From the NCBI GenBank assembly GCA_016709875.1, contig JADJLZ010000001.1, positions 744,001 to 808,000 of the forward strand: a stretch of 64,000 bases of DNA. The letters are read 5' to 3'. The notes under the pieces are model-generated. The model saw only the letters and a list, made by a program, of their open reading frames with translations. It was not told the DNA's origin and searched no databases. The first letter of the stretch is position 1, and each line of letters starts with the position of its first letter. The position numbers and the translations under genes are program-made. This document shows positions 34,761 to 43,971 of this stretch, in pieces. Source of the stretch: Planctomycetota bacterium (lineage in GTDB: Bacteria > Planctomycetota > UBA1135 > GCA-002686595).

Positions 34761-37349
34761 GTGATCACCCTCCCGCGCTTGGCGTCTGTCTTCACTTCCC
34801 TTTTCGGCATCGCTCTGCTCAGTGCCGCCCCGTGCTCCGCGCAGGTCAATCTGACCGCCGGCGACGTGGCGGTCATCGGCTGGCAGGACAACGGCACCCC
34901 CGACGACGCCTTCACGGTCGTCGCGCTGGCGGACTGGGTGCCGGGGACACTGATCTACTTCACGAACAACGGCTGGACGGGCGCGGGATTCCGCAGCCCG
35001 GCCGGCAGCAGCGACGGCAACGGCGCTGAGCAGCTGATCCAGCTGCAGGTACTCGCGCCGATCCCCGCGGGGACGATCATCTCTTCCACGGACGTTGGCG
35101 CGTCCTTCAACTGGAACACGACCGGTCTGATCCCGGCCACGAGCACGGGCAGCTACAGTGCGCTGCACCTCTCCAGCGCAGGCGACCAGATCTGCGCCTT
35201 CCAACACTCCACGATCGGCAACCCGCTCAACACCGCGTTCCAGCTCTACCTGTATCTCATCGACGACACCGGCGGCTTCGAGCACGCCACGGACGACAAT
35301 TCCGGCGCGCAGCCCCCGGGCATCTCCGTCGCGAGCCACACGGCGCTGACGCTGCTGCAGGACGGGCCGAGCCAGAACTTCATGGCCTTCAACACGGCCA
35401 CTCTGGCGAGTGGGACGAAAGACCAGTGGCTGACGTCGATCTCGAACCCGGCCAACTGGAGCTTCGGGAGCACGGGCACGCTGCCCGCCGGCTCGGTCAG
35501 CGTCGTGACCTGCCCGGGACTCTCGAACAAGCCCGACAACGCCCAGGTGTGCAGCGGCACCACGGCCGTCTTCAGCGTGACGGCGACCGGCAGCGGTCTC
35601 AGCTACCAGTGGCGTCGCAACGGAAGCCCGCTCTCCAACGGCGGGCACTACAGCGGTGCGCTCTCCGCCACGCTGATGATCACCACGGTCGACGCCAACG
35701 ACCTGGGTGTGTTCGACGTGGTCGTCAGCAACAACTGCGGCTCGGTGACGAGCACGCTGGCGACGCTGACCCTCGACACGAGCGACACCGATGCCGACGG
35801 CACGCCCGACTGCACCGACGGCTGCCCCACGGATCCGACGAAGATCGCGCCCGGCCAGTGCGGCTGCGGTGTGCCCGACACGGACTCCGATGGCGACGGG
35901 ACGCCCAACTGCCTCGACGAGTGTCCGAATGATCCGCTCAAGATCACCCCAGGCGCCTGCGGCTGTGGCGTGGCGGATACCGACAGCGACGGCGACGGCA
36001 CGCCCAACTGCTTCGACCAGTGCCCGACCGACCCGCTCAAGGTCGCACCGGGCATCTGCGGCTGCGGCACGGCGGACACGGACACCGACGGCGACACGAC
36101 ACCGGACTGCAACGACCTGTGCCCGAACGATCCGTTCAAGGTCGCGCCCGGCGTGTGCGGCTGCAACGTCTCCGATTCGGACACCGACGGCGATGGCACG
36201 CCCAACTGCATCGACCTGTGCCCCAATGACCCGGCCAAGATCGCGCCCGGCATCTGTGGCTGCGGCGTGGCGGACATCGACACCGACGGCGACGGCACGC
36301 CCAACTGCAACGACCTGTGCCCGAATGACCCGCTCAAGACGGCGCCCGGCCAGTGCGGTTGCGGCATCGCCGACACCGACACCGACGGCGACGGCACGGC
36401 GAACTGCAACGACCTGTGCCCGAACGATCCGCTCAAGGTCAATCCGGGCCTGTGCGGCTGCGGAGTGCCCGACACCGACCTCGACGGCGACGGCACGCCC
36501 AACTGCATCGACGGTTGCCCGACGGATCCGCTCAAGATCACGCCCGGGCAGTGTGGCTGTGGCTCGCCCGAGTTCGACACGGACGGCGACGGCGTCTCCG
36601 ACTGCATCGACAATTGCGACTCGATCTCGAATCCGCTGCAGTTCGACACGGACGGCGACGGCGTCGGCAATGCCTGCGACAACTGCCCGACGCTCGCGAA
36701 CACCGACCAGCACGACTGCGACGGCGACGGCCTCGGCGATGCCTGCGCGATCGCCAACGGGGCTCCGGACTGCAACCAGAACACGGTCCCCGACGGCTGC
36801 GACGTCGCACAGGGCAGCAGCCCGGACACCGACAACAACGGCGTCCCCGACGAGTGCGAGACGATCAACGGCCAGCCCTTCTGCTTTGGCGACGGCTCCG
36901 GCACGGCCTGCCCGTGCTCGAACTTCTCCACGGTCGGAGCGCACTCGGGCTGCGCGAACAGCCTGGGTGTCGGCGGGCACCTGACCGCCCTCGGCCACGC
37001 CTTCCTCAGCAACGACGACGTCGTGCTCACCGTGGACAGCGTCCCGGCAAACATCACGATGCTCTTCTTCCAGGGTGCGAGCCCCAACCACCAGGGCCTG
37101 GGTACGGCCGCGTACGACGGTCTGGTCTGCGCGGGCGGCTCGCCGCTGATTCGCCTCGCGGGCAAGCCCTCGGGCGCGGGCGGAACGGCCAGCTTCCCGG
37201 GTGTCGGCGATCCGCTGCTCTCGGTCAAGGGACAGATCCCGCCCGCGGGCGCCACGCGCTACTACCAGGTCTGGTACCGCAATCTCAGCGGCCCCTGCGG
37301 CCAGCACTCCAACTTCACCAACGGTTGGCTGCTGCTCTGGATTCCCTGA
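34761..37349 (+). CDS. Large secreted multi-domain protein with TSP3 repeats
   Basis: An 862-residue exported protein. From the GTG at 34761 a signal peptide (ITLPRLASVFTSLFGIALLS) ends near CSAQ. An N-terminal domain of about 260 residues starts VNLTAGDVAVIGWQDNGTPD, similar to lamin-tail-like surface domains. An Ig-like domain follows (SYQWRRNGSPLSNGG ... GVFDVVVSNNCG). Then come eight thrombospondin type 3-like repeats of 31-33 residues and two partial ones, Asp-rich and so calcium-binding. The C-terminal ~150 residues (CFGDGSGTACPCSNF to the end) form a domain I associate with Planctomycetota extracellular proteins, possibly a sorting signal. The protein is probably a calcium-stabilised surface or matrix protein. 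Confidence 0.9.
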   Translation: MITLPRLASVFTSLFGIALLSAAPCSAQVNLTAGDVAVIGWQDNGTPDDAFTVVALADWVPGTLIYFTNNGWTGAGFRSPAGSSDGNGAEQLIQLQVLAPIPAGTIISSTDVGASFNWNTTGLIPATSTGSYSALHLSSAGDQICAFQHSTIGNPLNTAFQLYLYLIDDTGGFEHATDDNSGAQPPGISVASHTALTLLQDGPSQNFMAFNTATLASGTKDQWLTSISNPANWSFGSTGTLPAGSVSVVTCPGLSNKPDNAQVCSGTTAVFSVTATGSGLSYQWRRNGSPLSNGGHYSGALSATLMITTVDANDLGVFDVVVSNNCGSVTSTLATLTLDTSDTDADGTPDCTDGCPTDPTKIAPGQCGCGVPDTDSDGDGTPNCLDECPNDPLKITPGACGCGVADTDSDGDGTPNCFDQCPTDPLKVAPGICGCGTADTDTDGDTTPDCNDLCPNDPFKVAPGVCGCNVSDSDTDGDGTPNCIDLCPNDPAKIAPGICGCGVADIDTDGDGTPNCNDLCPNDPLKTAPGQCGCGIADTDTDGDGTANCNDLCPNDPLKVNPGLCGCGVPDTDLDGDGTPNCIDGCPTDPLKITPGQCGCGSPEFDTDGDGVSDCIDNCDSISNPLQFDTDGDGVGNACDNCPTLANTDQHDCDGDGLGDACAIANGAPDCNQNTVPDGCDVAQGSSPDTDNNGVPDECETINGQPFCFGDGSGTACPCSNFSTVGAHSGCANSLGVGGHLTALGHAFLSNDDVVLTVDSVPANITMLFFQGASPNHQGLGTAAYDGLVCAGGSPLIRLAGKPSGAGGTASFPGVGDPLLSVKGQIPPAGATRYYQVWYRNLSGPCGQHSNFTNGWLLLWIP
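35784..36569 (+). repeat. Eight tandem 99-bp TSP3-type coding repeats
   Basis: Eight in-frame units of the form DTDSDGDGTPNCxDxCPxDP followed by a CGCG-containing segment: 31 residues in the first and 33 in each of the other seven. The four cysteines per unit and the aspartate ladder are conserved, while third codon positions differ. Duplication is therefore old or under protein-level selection. Confidence 0.9.
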
Positions 37350-37362
37350 TCTAGGTGGACCT

Positions 37363-37436
37363 GTCAACTCCTCGTTGACGGGACTCACACAGCGACTTGT
37401 GCGAGGCCGGGTTGGACTTGATCCAGCTCGGCCTCG
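37363..37436. terminator. Two hairpins between convergent genes
   Basis: A small stem GTCAAC/GTTGAC (37363-37379, 5-base loop) is followed by a 15-bp stem (37402-37416 with 37422-37436, two G-T pairs, 5-base loop CTTGA). They lie between the end of the repeat protein gene (37349) and the end of the convergent HEAT-like gene (37543). No T-run follows on either strand. A bidirectional terminator is likely. Confidence 0.6.
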
Positions 37437-37542
37437 CTCGCGCTGGTTCCGCGTGAGATGCGCGCGTGGCACAGCGCGCAGGTGAAGCCGCGACCTCAAG
37501 GCAGCCCGGTCCACTCATCCTGTTCGAGCGAGGCGTCCGTGG

Positions 37543-38844
37543 TCAGCGCCACTCGCTCGTCTCACGCATGAGCGAGTTGCGCGCCGCGGCGCGTGCCAGC
37601 AGGTCCGTGTCGGCGTCGGCCACCTGTTGGACGAGGGCGCGGTCCGCGTCGCTGCCAAAGCGCGCGAGCGCGTGCAGCGCGCGCCGCCGCGCCGCGGGCT
37701 CGCTCGGGCTCTGGAGCAGACCACGCATGCAGCCGAGCGCCTCGTCGCGAACCTGCGGCGCGAGCGCCGCGGGCTCGGCGAAGAGCACGCACTCGGCGAG
37801 CCGCGCGCGGCGCGACGAGTCCAAACGCGGGTCCTCGGAGGCCAGACGCAGCGTCTGAATCGCACCCGCGCGGCCGTGCAGGCTGCTCGCGGCGAACTCG
37901 AGACGCTCGTCTCCCGCGCCCGGCTCGAGGAACCACTCCGCGCCGATGCGCGCGGCCGCGTCCGGGTCCAGACTGCGCAGCACGCCGAGCGAGCGCGCGC
38001 GCAGGCGCGCGTCGGACATCGAGTCGAGCGCGACCTCCGCGAGTCGGTTGGCGCAGGCCTGGCGCGCCGGATTCTCCCAGGGTTCCTGCACCTGCGAGAG
38101 CGAGCGCGCGAGCGCATCGAGCAACCGGGCCGAAGCGCGCGGATCGACGAGCTCGAGCGCGCGCTCGACGAGGTAGCGCTCGCTGGCGCCGTCGCGCACG
38201 GCTTCGAGCGCGCCCGCAGCGATCGAGCGCGCTCGCGGGCTGTCGGCCGTCTCGAGCGCGTTGCACCACCAGCCCAGTTCCGCGACGCCGCCCGCAGCGA
38301 CGAGGCAGCGCGCGGACTCGAGCGAGACTCCCAAGGGCAGATCCTCGCGCAGCGCGAGCGGGCGCAGACGCGACGCGAGCGCGGGAGCCAGCGCGATCGC
38401 CTGGGCGCGCGCGAGGCTCGCCAGCGCGACGAACTCCGCGTCCTCGCGCGGCGGACTCTCCAGCGCGCGCAGCAACACCGGGCCAAGTTCCGGGACCCAC
38501 TCCTCGAGGCAGGCCGCGACGCGCTCTCGGTACGCGCGCGCCTGGAAGGGCTGGCGCACGAGTTCGGCGCGCAGCTCTCCGACCCAGGCGCTGAGGGCTT
38601 GCTCGGGGGTCGCGCGCTCCAGCGGCGGAGCCGCCTCGGGCGCGAACGGCTCCGCGACGGCCTCGGCCGGCTCGGGGCCGGGGATCGGCGCTTCCTCGCG
38701 GGCGAGGCCGTGCATCTGGGCCGCGGCGACGCTGCCGGGCCGCGCGAGGAACAGCCAGGTTCCCCCCAGGCCCAGCGCGAAAGCCAGCGCCAGCAGCGCG
38801 GCGCGTCCGCGGCGGTGCGCAGCCTCTCGGCGGTGCATCCTCAC
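37543..38844 (-). CDS. Membrane-anchored HEAT-like repeat protein
   Basis: A 433-residue protein. The N-terminus is basic (MHRREAAHRRGR), followed by one hydrophobic segment (AALLALAFALGLGGTWLFLA), so it is anchored in the membrane or exported. After an Ala/Pro/Glu-rich linker, residues about 90-430 are repeated amphipathic helix pairs rich in Ala, Leu, Arg and Glu (ARSIAAGALEAVRDG; ARLLDALARSLSQ; ARSLGVLRSLDPDAA), the pattern of HEAT or Armadillo-type solenoids. No catalytic motif is visible. The GTG at 38844 overlaps the stop of the DUF4382 lipoprotein gene (GTGA); ATG 38838 is an alternative. A scaffold role is inferred. Confidence 0.75.
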   Translation of the reverse strand: MRMHRREAAHRRGRAALLALAFALGLGGTWLFLARPGSVAAAQMHGLAREEAPIPGPEPAEAVAEPFAPEAAPPLERATPEQALSAWVGELRAELVRQPFQARAYRERVAACLEEWVPELGPVLLRALESPPREDAEFVALASLARAQAIALAPALASRLRPLALREDLPLGVSLESARCLVAAGGVAELGWWCNALETADSPRARSIAAGALEAVRDGASERYLVERALELVDPRASARLLDALARSLSQVQEPWENPARQACANRLAEVALDSMSDARLRARSLGVLRSLDPDAAARIGAEWFLEPGAGDERLEFAASSLHGRAGAIQTLRLASEDPRLDSSRRARLAECVLFAEPAALAPQVRDEALGCMRGLLQSPSEPAARRRALHALARFGSDADRALVQQVADADTDLLARAAARNSLMRETSEWR

Positions 38845-39683
38845 GGCAGGTTGATGTCCACGATGCTGTAGCCGGCCGCGGTGACCAGGCAGGAGTTGGA
38901 CGTCGCGCTCGCGCCGGCCTTCTGGACGAGGACGTCGTAGGTCCCCGGCGGCAAGCCGAGCTTGGTGTACGAGCCGTCCGCATCGGTGCCGGTCGAGCCC
39001 GCGGCGAGCTCGAGATCCTGCGTGCCCGCGGGCAGGAAGAAGAGCGTCGCATCCGCGACGGGCGCGGGATGGCCCTGCTTGTCGGCCTGCGTGACCAGGC
39101 CGCGAATCTCACCCGTCTGACCTGGCCGCACCGCGTGCAAGAGCGGCTGCAGCAGCACGCTCGTCGCGAGCGGAAACTCTTCCGAACCCTGCGGCAGGAA
39201 GCTGCGCGGCACGTCGATGTCGACCATCAGGCGCGACCAGTGATCGGCCGTGACCTCGAGCGGCGTCTCGATCGTGACCTCGAAGCCCGTGCTCTCGGTC
39301 TGCGGCAGCTGCATCGAACCGTCCGCAGTGGAGAAGGTGCGGCCCCCGGTGAGCTGCAGTTCCCCGCCGGTGATGTGCACGTGCAGCCTGCGGTAGGTGC
39401 CGACCGGAAGTTTGCGGCTGAAGAGCAGGCGCGCCGCGCCGTTGCGCAGGCTCGTGAGCTCCACCGAGACCGGAGCGCCCTTGTAGAGCACGCGCGGCGC
39501 GGCGAGCGAGAATGCGCCGCCATCGATGGTCACGCGGTCGATCTGCAGCGTCGCGCTCTGTACCTCCTCGAAGGAGACCGGGGCGTCGGTGACGATCAGG
39601 CCGACGGTGCCACTGGCTTTGTGGGAGCCGTGGCAGGCGCTGGCGAGGGCGAGCAGGGGGAGTGCGAAGAGGGACTTCTTCAT
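38841..39683 (-). CDS. DUF4382 lipoprotein with a carboxypeptidase-regulatory-like domain
   Basis: A 280-residue predicted lipoprotein. ATG 39683 has GAGGAAGG just upstream. The signal sequence KKSLFALPLLALASAC ends in a near-lipobox (LASAC), so Cys17 may be lipidated. The first domain (TVGLIVTDAPVSFEEVQSAT ... YKGAPVSVELTSLRNG ... LHVHITGGELQL) matches what I know as DUF4382. The last ~90 residues (GEIRGLVTQADKQGHPAPVA ... GSYTKLGLPPGTYDVLVQKAG) look like a transthyretin-like, carboxypeptidase-regulatory fold. Proteins with this pair are exported and of unknown function. It is coupled to the HEAT-like gene. Confidence 0.85.
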   Translation of the reverse strand: MKKSLFALPLLALASACHGSHKASGTVGLIVTDAPVSFEEVQSATLQIDRVTIDGGAFSLAAPRVLYKGAPVSVELTSLRNGAARLLFSRKLPVGTYRRLHVHITGGELQLTGGRTFSTADGSMQLPQTESTGFEVTIETPLEVTADHWSRLMVDIDVPRSFLPQGSEEFPLATSVLLQPLLHAVRPGQTGEIRGLVTQADKQGHPAPVADATLFFLPAGTQDLELAAGSTGTDADGSYTKLGLPPGTYDVLVQKAGASATSNSCLVTAAGYSIVDINLP

Positions 39684-39802
39684 AACCTTCCTCATGACAG
39701 GGATGACATGCGGAACGATTCCGATGCAACCGGGGACAGGAGGGCAAGAAATCGTACCCCGAGAATCCCGGTCGGGGGAAAACACCCTCCGCGGGGGGGG
39801 GC

Positions 39803-42240
39803 TCAGACGCGCCGCAGTTCGGCGCCGGCGTGGGCGAGCTCGCGCTCGACCCGCTGCAGGTATTTCGCGACGTCCTCGTCCGTCAAAGTGCGCGCGTCCG
39901 AGCGCAGCGTGACGTGCCAGGCGAGCGAGCGCTTGCCCGCCCCAGGTTCGCGCCGGTGTAGACGTCGAAGAGTTCGAGCGCGTCGACCAGGCCCTTGCCG
40001 GCCCGTTCGAGCGCGGCGGCGAGCGTGCCCGAGGGCAATTCGGCCGGCGCGGCAGCGGCGACGTCGACCTTGACCAGCGGGAACTTCGGCAGCGGGCGGT
40101 AGTGGCTCGTGCGTTTGGGGGTCGCGAGCAGCACATCGATCGAGAGCTCCGCCGCCGCGACCTCGCTCTGCAACTCAGCGCTCAGACCCAGGCGACGCAC
40201 GAGACCCGGCTCGAGCGGCGCGAGCGTCACGAGCGCGTCTTCCTGCGCGCCGCAGCGGCCGGAGAGGCACATGCCCGGGTGCGCCCAGCTCGGCACGAGT
40301 TCGGGCGCAGCGCTGCGCCACTCGAGCGCCTCGAAGCCGAGTGCGGCGACGAGTTCGTCGAGCAGGCCGCGCAGTTCCGCGAGGCGCGTCCCGTCGAAGC
40401 GCACTCCCTCGCGCGGCACCCCGGCCCAGACGAGCGCGAGTTCGTGCACCTCGCGCGGCTCACCACGCGTGCTCGCGTACTCGGGCTGGTAGCCCTTGCC
40501 GATCTCGAAGAAGCGCAGCTCGGCGGACTGGCGGCGGTTGGCGAGCAGCTTCTCGAGCACGCTCGGCAATACGTGCCGGCGGATCTTCGAGAGCCCGTCG
40601 GCGACCGGGTTGACGACGCAGACGAAGCGCTCCTCGAGCGCGCCCACGAGCGCCACGAGTTCGTCGGATACGAAGGAGTAGCTCAAGAGCTCGTGGAAGT
40701 GCGCGCTGCCTGCGAGGCGGTCCGCCAGCGCACGCGCCAACACACGGCGATCCCAGGCGGCGTCGCGCGGCGGCGGGGCGATCTCCCCCACCATCTGCCG
40801 CTCGGGGATGTTCCCGTAGCGGTGGATGCGGCCGATCTCCTCGATCAGATCCTGCTCGATCGTGACGTCCTTGGTCGCGCGCGCGCTCGGCACGCGCACC
40901 TCGAGCGCGCCCTCGGCCGGCTGCACGCCGAAGCCCAGGCCGCCCAGGATCTGCGCCATGCGCTCGTCGGAGATCGCCACGCCCAGGAGCGAACGCGCGC
41001 GCTCGGGCCGCAGGCGCAGCGTGAGCGCGGGGTCGGTCCACTGGCCGGCGTCGGTCCAGGGGGCGGCGACGCGCGCGAGCGGTTCGATCTCGCGCAACAG
41101 CGCGAGGTAGTGCGCGGCGGCGGCCAGCGGCAGCGTCGGGTCGAGCTGCTTCTCGAAACGTGTCGAGGAGTCCGTGCGCAAGGCCAGACGCTGCGCAGTG
41201 CGGCGCACGCTCGCGAAGTGGAAGCTCGCCACCTCGAGCAGCAGCGACTGCGTGCCGCTCTCGACCTTCGAGCCCTCGCCGCCCATCACACCCGCGAGCG
41301 CGACCGGCGCGTCGCCCGAGCAGATCAACAGATCGGCCGGCACGAGCGCGCGTTCTACGCCGTCGAGCGTGCGGATCGTCTCGCCCGCGCGCGCATTGCG
41401 CACCGCGATGCCCTCGGGCGAGAGCCGCGAGCGGTCGAAGACGTGGTTGGGTTGTCCCAGGTCCAGCATCACGAAGTTCGAGAGGTCGACCAGCAGGTCG
41501 ATCGGCCGCTGCTCGACGGCGAAGAGCAGCGCGCGCAGCCAGTCGGGCGAGCGCCGTGCGGACACACCGTCGATGGGCACCGCGAGGTAGCGCGAGCAGT
41601 GCGGCGAGTCGATGTGCACGGGCACGGCCGCTCCGGCGAGGGGCGTGGGCAGCGCGCTCGCGAGCGGGCGCAGCACGAGGCCGTGCATCGCGGCGATCTC
41701 GCGCGCGAAACCGCGGTGGCCCCACAAATCCGGCCGGTGCGTGAGCGACTTGTTGTCGATCTCGATCACCCAGTCGTCGAGGCCCAGCGCCGCGTCGAGC
41801 GGCTTGCCCAGCGGCGCGTCCGCGGGCAGCACCCAGATCCCGCTGTGCTCCTCGCCCAAGCCAAGCTCGCGCTCCGAGCAGATCATGCCCTCGGACTCGA
41901 CGCCGCGGATCTTGGACTTCTTGATCTTGATGCCGCCGGGCAATTCCGTGCCCGGCAGCGCGACCGCCACCTTCTGGCCCGCATCGACGTTCGGCGCGCC
42001 GCACACGATCGTGCGCAGCGTGCCGTCGCCGACGTCGACCGTGCAGCGCGAGAGCTTGTCCGCGTCGGGATGCTTCTCGCGCGCCTTGACGAAGCCCACG
42101 ACGAGGTTCGCAAGATGCGGCAGAAAGCGCTCGAGGCTCTCGACCTCGCAGGTGGAGAGCGTCAGGTCCTCGGCGACCTGCTGCGGCGTGAGCCCCCCGA
42201 GGTCCACGTGTCGGCCGAGCCAGCGGTAGCTGATCTTCAT
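39803..42240 (-). CDS. pheT: Phenylalanyl-tRNA synthetase beta subunit, apparent frameshift near 3' end
   Basis: The beta subunit of the alpha2-beta2 enzyme, about 812 residues if the frame is restored. It has an N-terminal tRNA-binding EMAP-like domain (GFVKAREKHPDADKLSRC), B3/B4 editing domains (LWGHRGFAREIAAMHGL, GEGSKVESGTQ), B5 (RALADRLAG onward) and a C-terminal FDX-ACB domain. The frame from ATG 42240 leaves the family sequence after LFDVYTGANLG and stops at 39883. Shifting by one base at the C4 run 39940-39943 continues as AGKRSLAWHVTLRSDARTLT and ends at 39803 with a normal tail. The ATG overlaps the pheS stop (ATGA). Confidence 0.92.
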
Positions 42241-43259
42241 GCGAACTGCTCCAGGAAGCGCAGGTCGCCCGAGAGCAGGTGGCGCACGTCGTCGATGCCG
42301 TAGCGCAGCATCACCAGGCGCGAGAGGCCCAGGCCGAAGGCGAAACCGCTCCAGACCTCGGGGTCGATGCCGCCCGAGCGCAGTACATTGGGGTGCACCA
42401 TCCCGCAGGGCAGCAGTTCGATCCAGCGCGAGCGCTTGCACACGCTGCAGCCCTCCGTGCAGAACGGACAGCGCGCGTCGAGTTCGAAACCCGGCTCGAC
42501 GAAGGGGAAGTAGCCCGGCCGCAGGCGCACTTCGATCTCGCGCCCGAACACGCCGCGCAAGAGCGTCTTCATCGCGCCGATCAGGTGTCCGACCGAGAGG
42601 TCCCGGCCGACGACCAGCCCCTCCATCTGGTGGAAGGTGTGCTCGTGCGAGGCGTCGGTGGTCTCCTGGCGGAAGACTTTGCCCGGCACGATCGCGCGGA
42701 AGGGTGGCTTCATCCGTTCCATCGCGCGCACTTGGCCCGGCGAAGTGTGCGTGCGCAGCACGACGTTGCCCTCCGGATCGCAGCGGAAGGTGTCCTGCAT
42801 ATCGCGCGCGGGGTGGTCGCGCGGGATGTTGAGCGCCTCGAAGTTGTACCAGTCGAGCTCGACCTCGGGCCCGTCGAGCACGACGTAGCCCATCGAGGTG
42901 AACAGGTCCTCGAGCTCGCGCGTGACGCGCGTCACCGGGTGCAGCGAGCCGCGCTCGGGACGCTTGCCGGGGATCGTCGCGTCGAAGCCTGCGCCTGAGC
43001 GCTCGGCATCCAGCGCGGCGGCCTCGAAGGCCGAGCGACGCGCGCTCGCGGCCTCCTCGACCGCGCGCTTCATCTGGTTCGCCCACTGGCCCGTGGCCTT
43101 GCGCTCCTGCGGCGGAAGCGTGGGAATGGAAGCGAGCAGGCGCGCGACGACGCCCTCCTTCTCCAGCGTCTCGCGCTCGATCGCGCGCAGCGCCTCGGCA
43201 TCGGGTGCCGCGGCGATGCGCACGAGCAGCGCGTCGAGCTCCGCTTGACGGTCGCTCAT
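42237..43259 (-). CDS. pheS: Phenylalanyl-tRNA synthetase alpha subunit
   Basis: The 340-residue catalytic subunit that activates phenylalanine and charges tRNA-Phe together with PheT. The N-terminal coiled coil is about residues 1-90. Class II motifs follow: HPVTRVTRELEDLF, PARDMQDTF, VVLRTHTSPGQVRAME (motif 2 region), DASHEHTFHQMEGLVVG and the motif 3 Arg in GFAFGLGLSRLVMLRYGI. Length is normal. It is preceded by rplT after 14 bases and overlaps pheT by four bases, the common rpmI-rplT-pheS-pheT order. Confidence 0.97.
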   Translation of the reverse strand: MSDRQAELDALLVRIAAAPDAEALRAIERETLEKEGVVARLLASIPTLPPQERKATGQWANQMKRAVEEAASARRSAFEAAALDAERSGAGFDATIPGKRPERGSLHPVTRVTRELEDLFTSMGYVVLDGPEVELDWYNFEALNIPRDHPARDMQDTFRCDPEGNVVLRTHTSPGQVRAMERMKPPFRAIVPGKVFRQETTDASHEHTFHQMEGLVVGRDLSVGHLIGAMKTLLRGVFGREIEVRLRPGYFPFVEPGFELDARCPFCTEGCSVCKRSRWIELLPCGMVHPNVLRSGGIDPEVWSGFAFGLGLSRLVMLRYGIDDVRHLLSGDLRFLEQFA

Positions 43260-43273
43260 CTGCGACCCCGGTC

Positions 43274-43630
43274 CTACTTGCGCGCCGCGCGCGCTTCGTT
43301 GACCAGCGTGTCGAAAGCCTTCGGATCGTGGATCGCGATCTCGGAGAGCTGCTTGCGGTTGAGCGCGATCTTGGCCTTGTTGAGGCCGTCGATCAGCTGC
43401 GAGTAGCTCATCCCGCGCATGCGCGCGGCGGCATTGACGCGCACGACCCACAGACGGCGGAAGATGCGCTTCTTGTGCCGGCGGTCACGCGTGCCGTAGG
43501 CCCAGGCGCGCAGCAGCGTCTCGCGCACCGTGCGCCAGAGCTTCGAGCGGCCGCCCCAGTAGCCCTTGGCCTGCTTGAAATAGCGGTTCTTCTTGCGCCG
43601 CCGCGGGGCACCGATGGTTACGCGCACCAT
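43274..43630 (-). CDS. rplT: 50S ribosomal protein L20
   Basis: A 118-residue L20 that binds 23S rRNA early in large-subunit assembly. It is highly basic, with RRRKKNRYFKQAKGYWGGRS near the N-terminus and WVVRVNAAARMRGMSYSQLI in the globular half, both diagnostic. It lies three bases after rpmI and 14 before pheS. In other bacteria L20 represses its own operon by binding the leader RNA. The leader here carries GC-rich hairpins that could do this. Confidence 0.98.
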   Translation of the reverse strand: MVRVTIGAPRRRKKNRYFKQAKGYWGGRSKLWRTVRETLLRAWAYGTRDRRHKKRIFRRLWVVRVNAAARMRGMSYSQLIDGLNKAKIALNRKQLSEIAIHDPKAFDTLVNEARAARK

Positions 43631-43633
43631 GGC

Positions 43634-43834
43634 TCAGTTGCCCCCCTGCAGCATCGGACGGATGAGATCGCTCCAGGTCTTGTTGAGGATCATCTTCTTG
43701 CGCAGCTTGCGTCCGGTCTCGCCGGAGTAGCTCGCGTGCATGTGACCGCGGCCGGGGTGGCTGCAGGTGATCCTGCCGGACTTGGTGACCTTGAAGCGCT
43801 TTTTGACGGCGCTGCGTGACTTGTGCTTGGGCAT
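43634..43834 (-). CDS. rpmI: 50S ribosomal protein L35
   Basis: A 66-residue basic ribosomal protein. PKHKSRSAVKKRFKVTKSGR at the start and KLRKKMILNKTWSDLIRPML near the end are the L35 signatures. The usual upstream partner infC is absent here and lies at 47977-48477 instead. A TTGCCC/TATCCT promoter candidate precedes a leader of about 85 bases. Confidence 0.97.
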   Translation of the reverse strand: MPKHKSRSAVKKRFKVTKSGRITCSHPGRGHMHASYSGETGRKLRKKMILNKTWSDLIRPMLQGGN

Positions 43835-43893
43835 CGGACTTCCTCGTGGCGGGACGAATCCCCGTTCGCAGGCATGCCAGCCGCTTGCAGGGG

Positions 43894-43910
43894 CCCGGGG
43901 GGAACCCGGG
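43894..43910 (-). other. Hairpin in the rpmI-rplT leader
   Basis: Two CCCGGG blocks (43894-43899, 43905-43910) can pair with a five-base loop inside the leader, between the candidate promoter and the rpmI start. Position and GC content would suit an L20-responsive or attenuation structure, but no L20-binding consensus could be confirmed. Confidence 0.3.
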
Positions 43911-43925
43911 GCTTGGAGGGGGAAC

Positions 43926-43953
43926 AGGATAGCGAGTCCCCCGCCGGGGGCAA
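43926..43953 (-). promoter_or_regulatory. Candidate promoter for rpmI-rplT-pheST
   Basis: TTGCCC (43953-43948) and TATCCT (43931-43926) on the minus strand are 16 bases apart. The leader to the rpmI ATG would be about 85 bases. Confidence 0.5.
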
Positions 43954-43971
43954 GCCCCCCCCGACCCGAGG

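Noticed and set aside
35784..36569. Tandem 99-bp repeats considered as a CRISPR array or satellite
   Set aside because: Units are contiguous, in frame, diverged at third positions and encode a known calcium-binding repeat; there are no unique spacers.
34692..37514. A minus-strand open frame of 940 codons opposite the repeat protein
   Set aside because: Its repetitive VGVR/RDLERI sequence is just the antisense reading of the TSP3 repeats; the plus-strand protein has a signal peptide and recognisable domains.
42241..43086. Extension of the pheT frame upstream of 42240
   Set aside because: This part overlaps pheS in another frame and has low-complexity sequence; the ATGA overlap and MKISYRWLGRHVD start fit the family.
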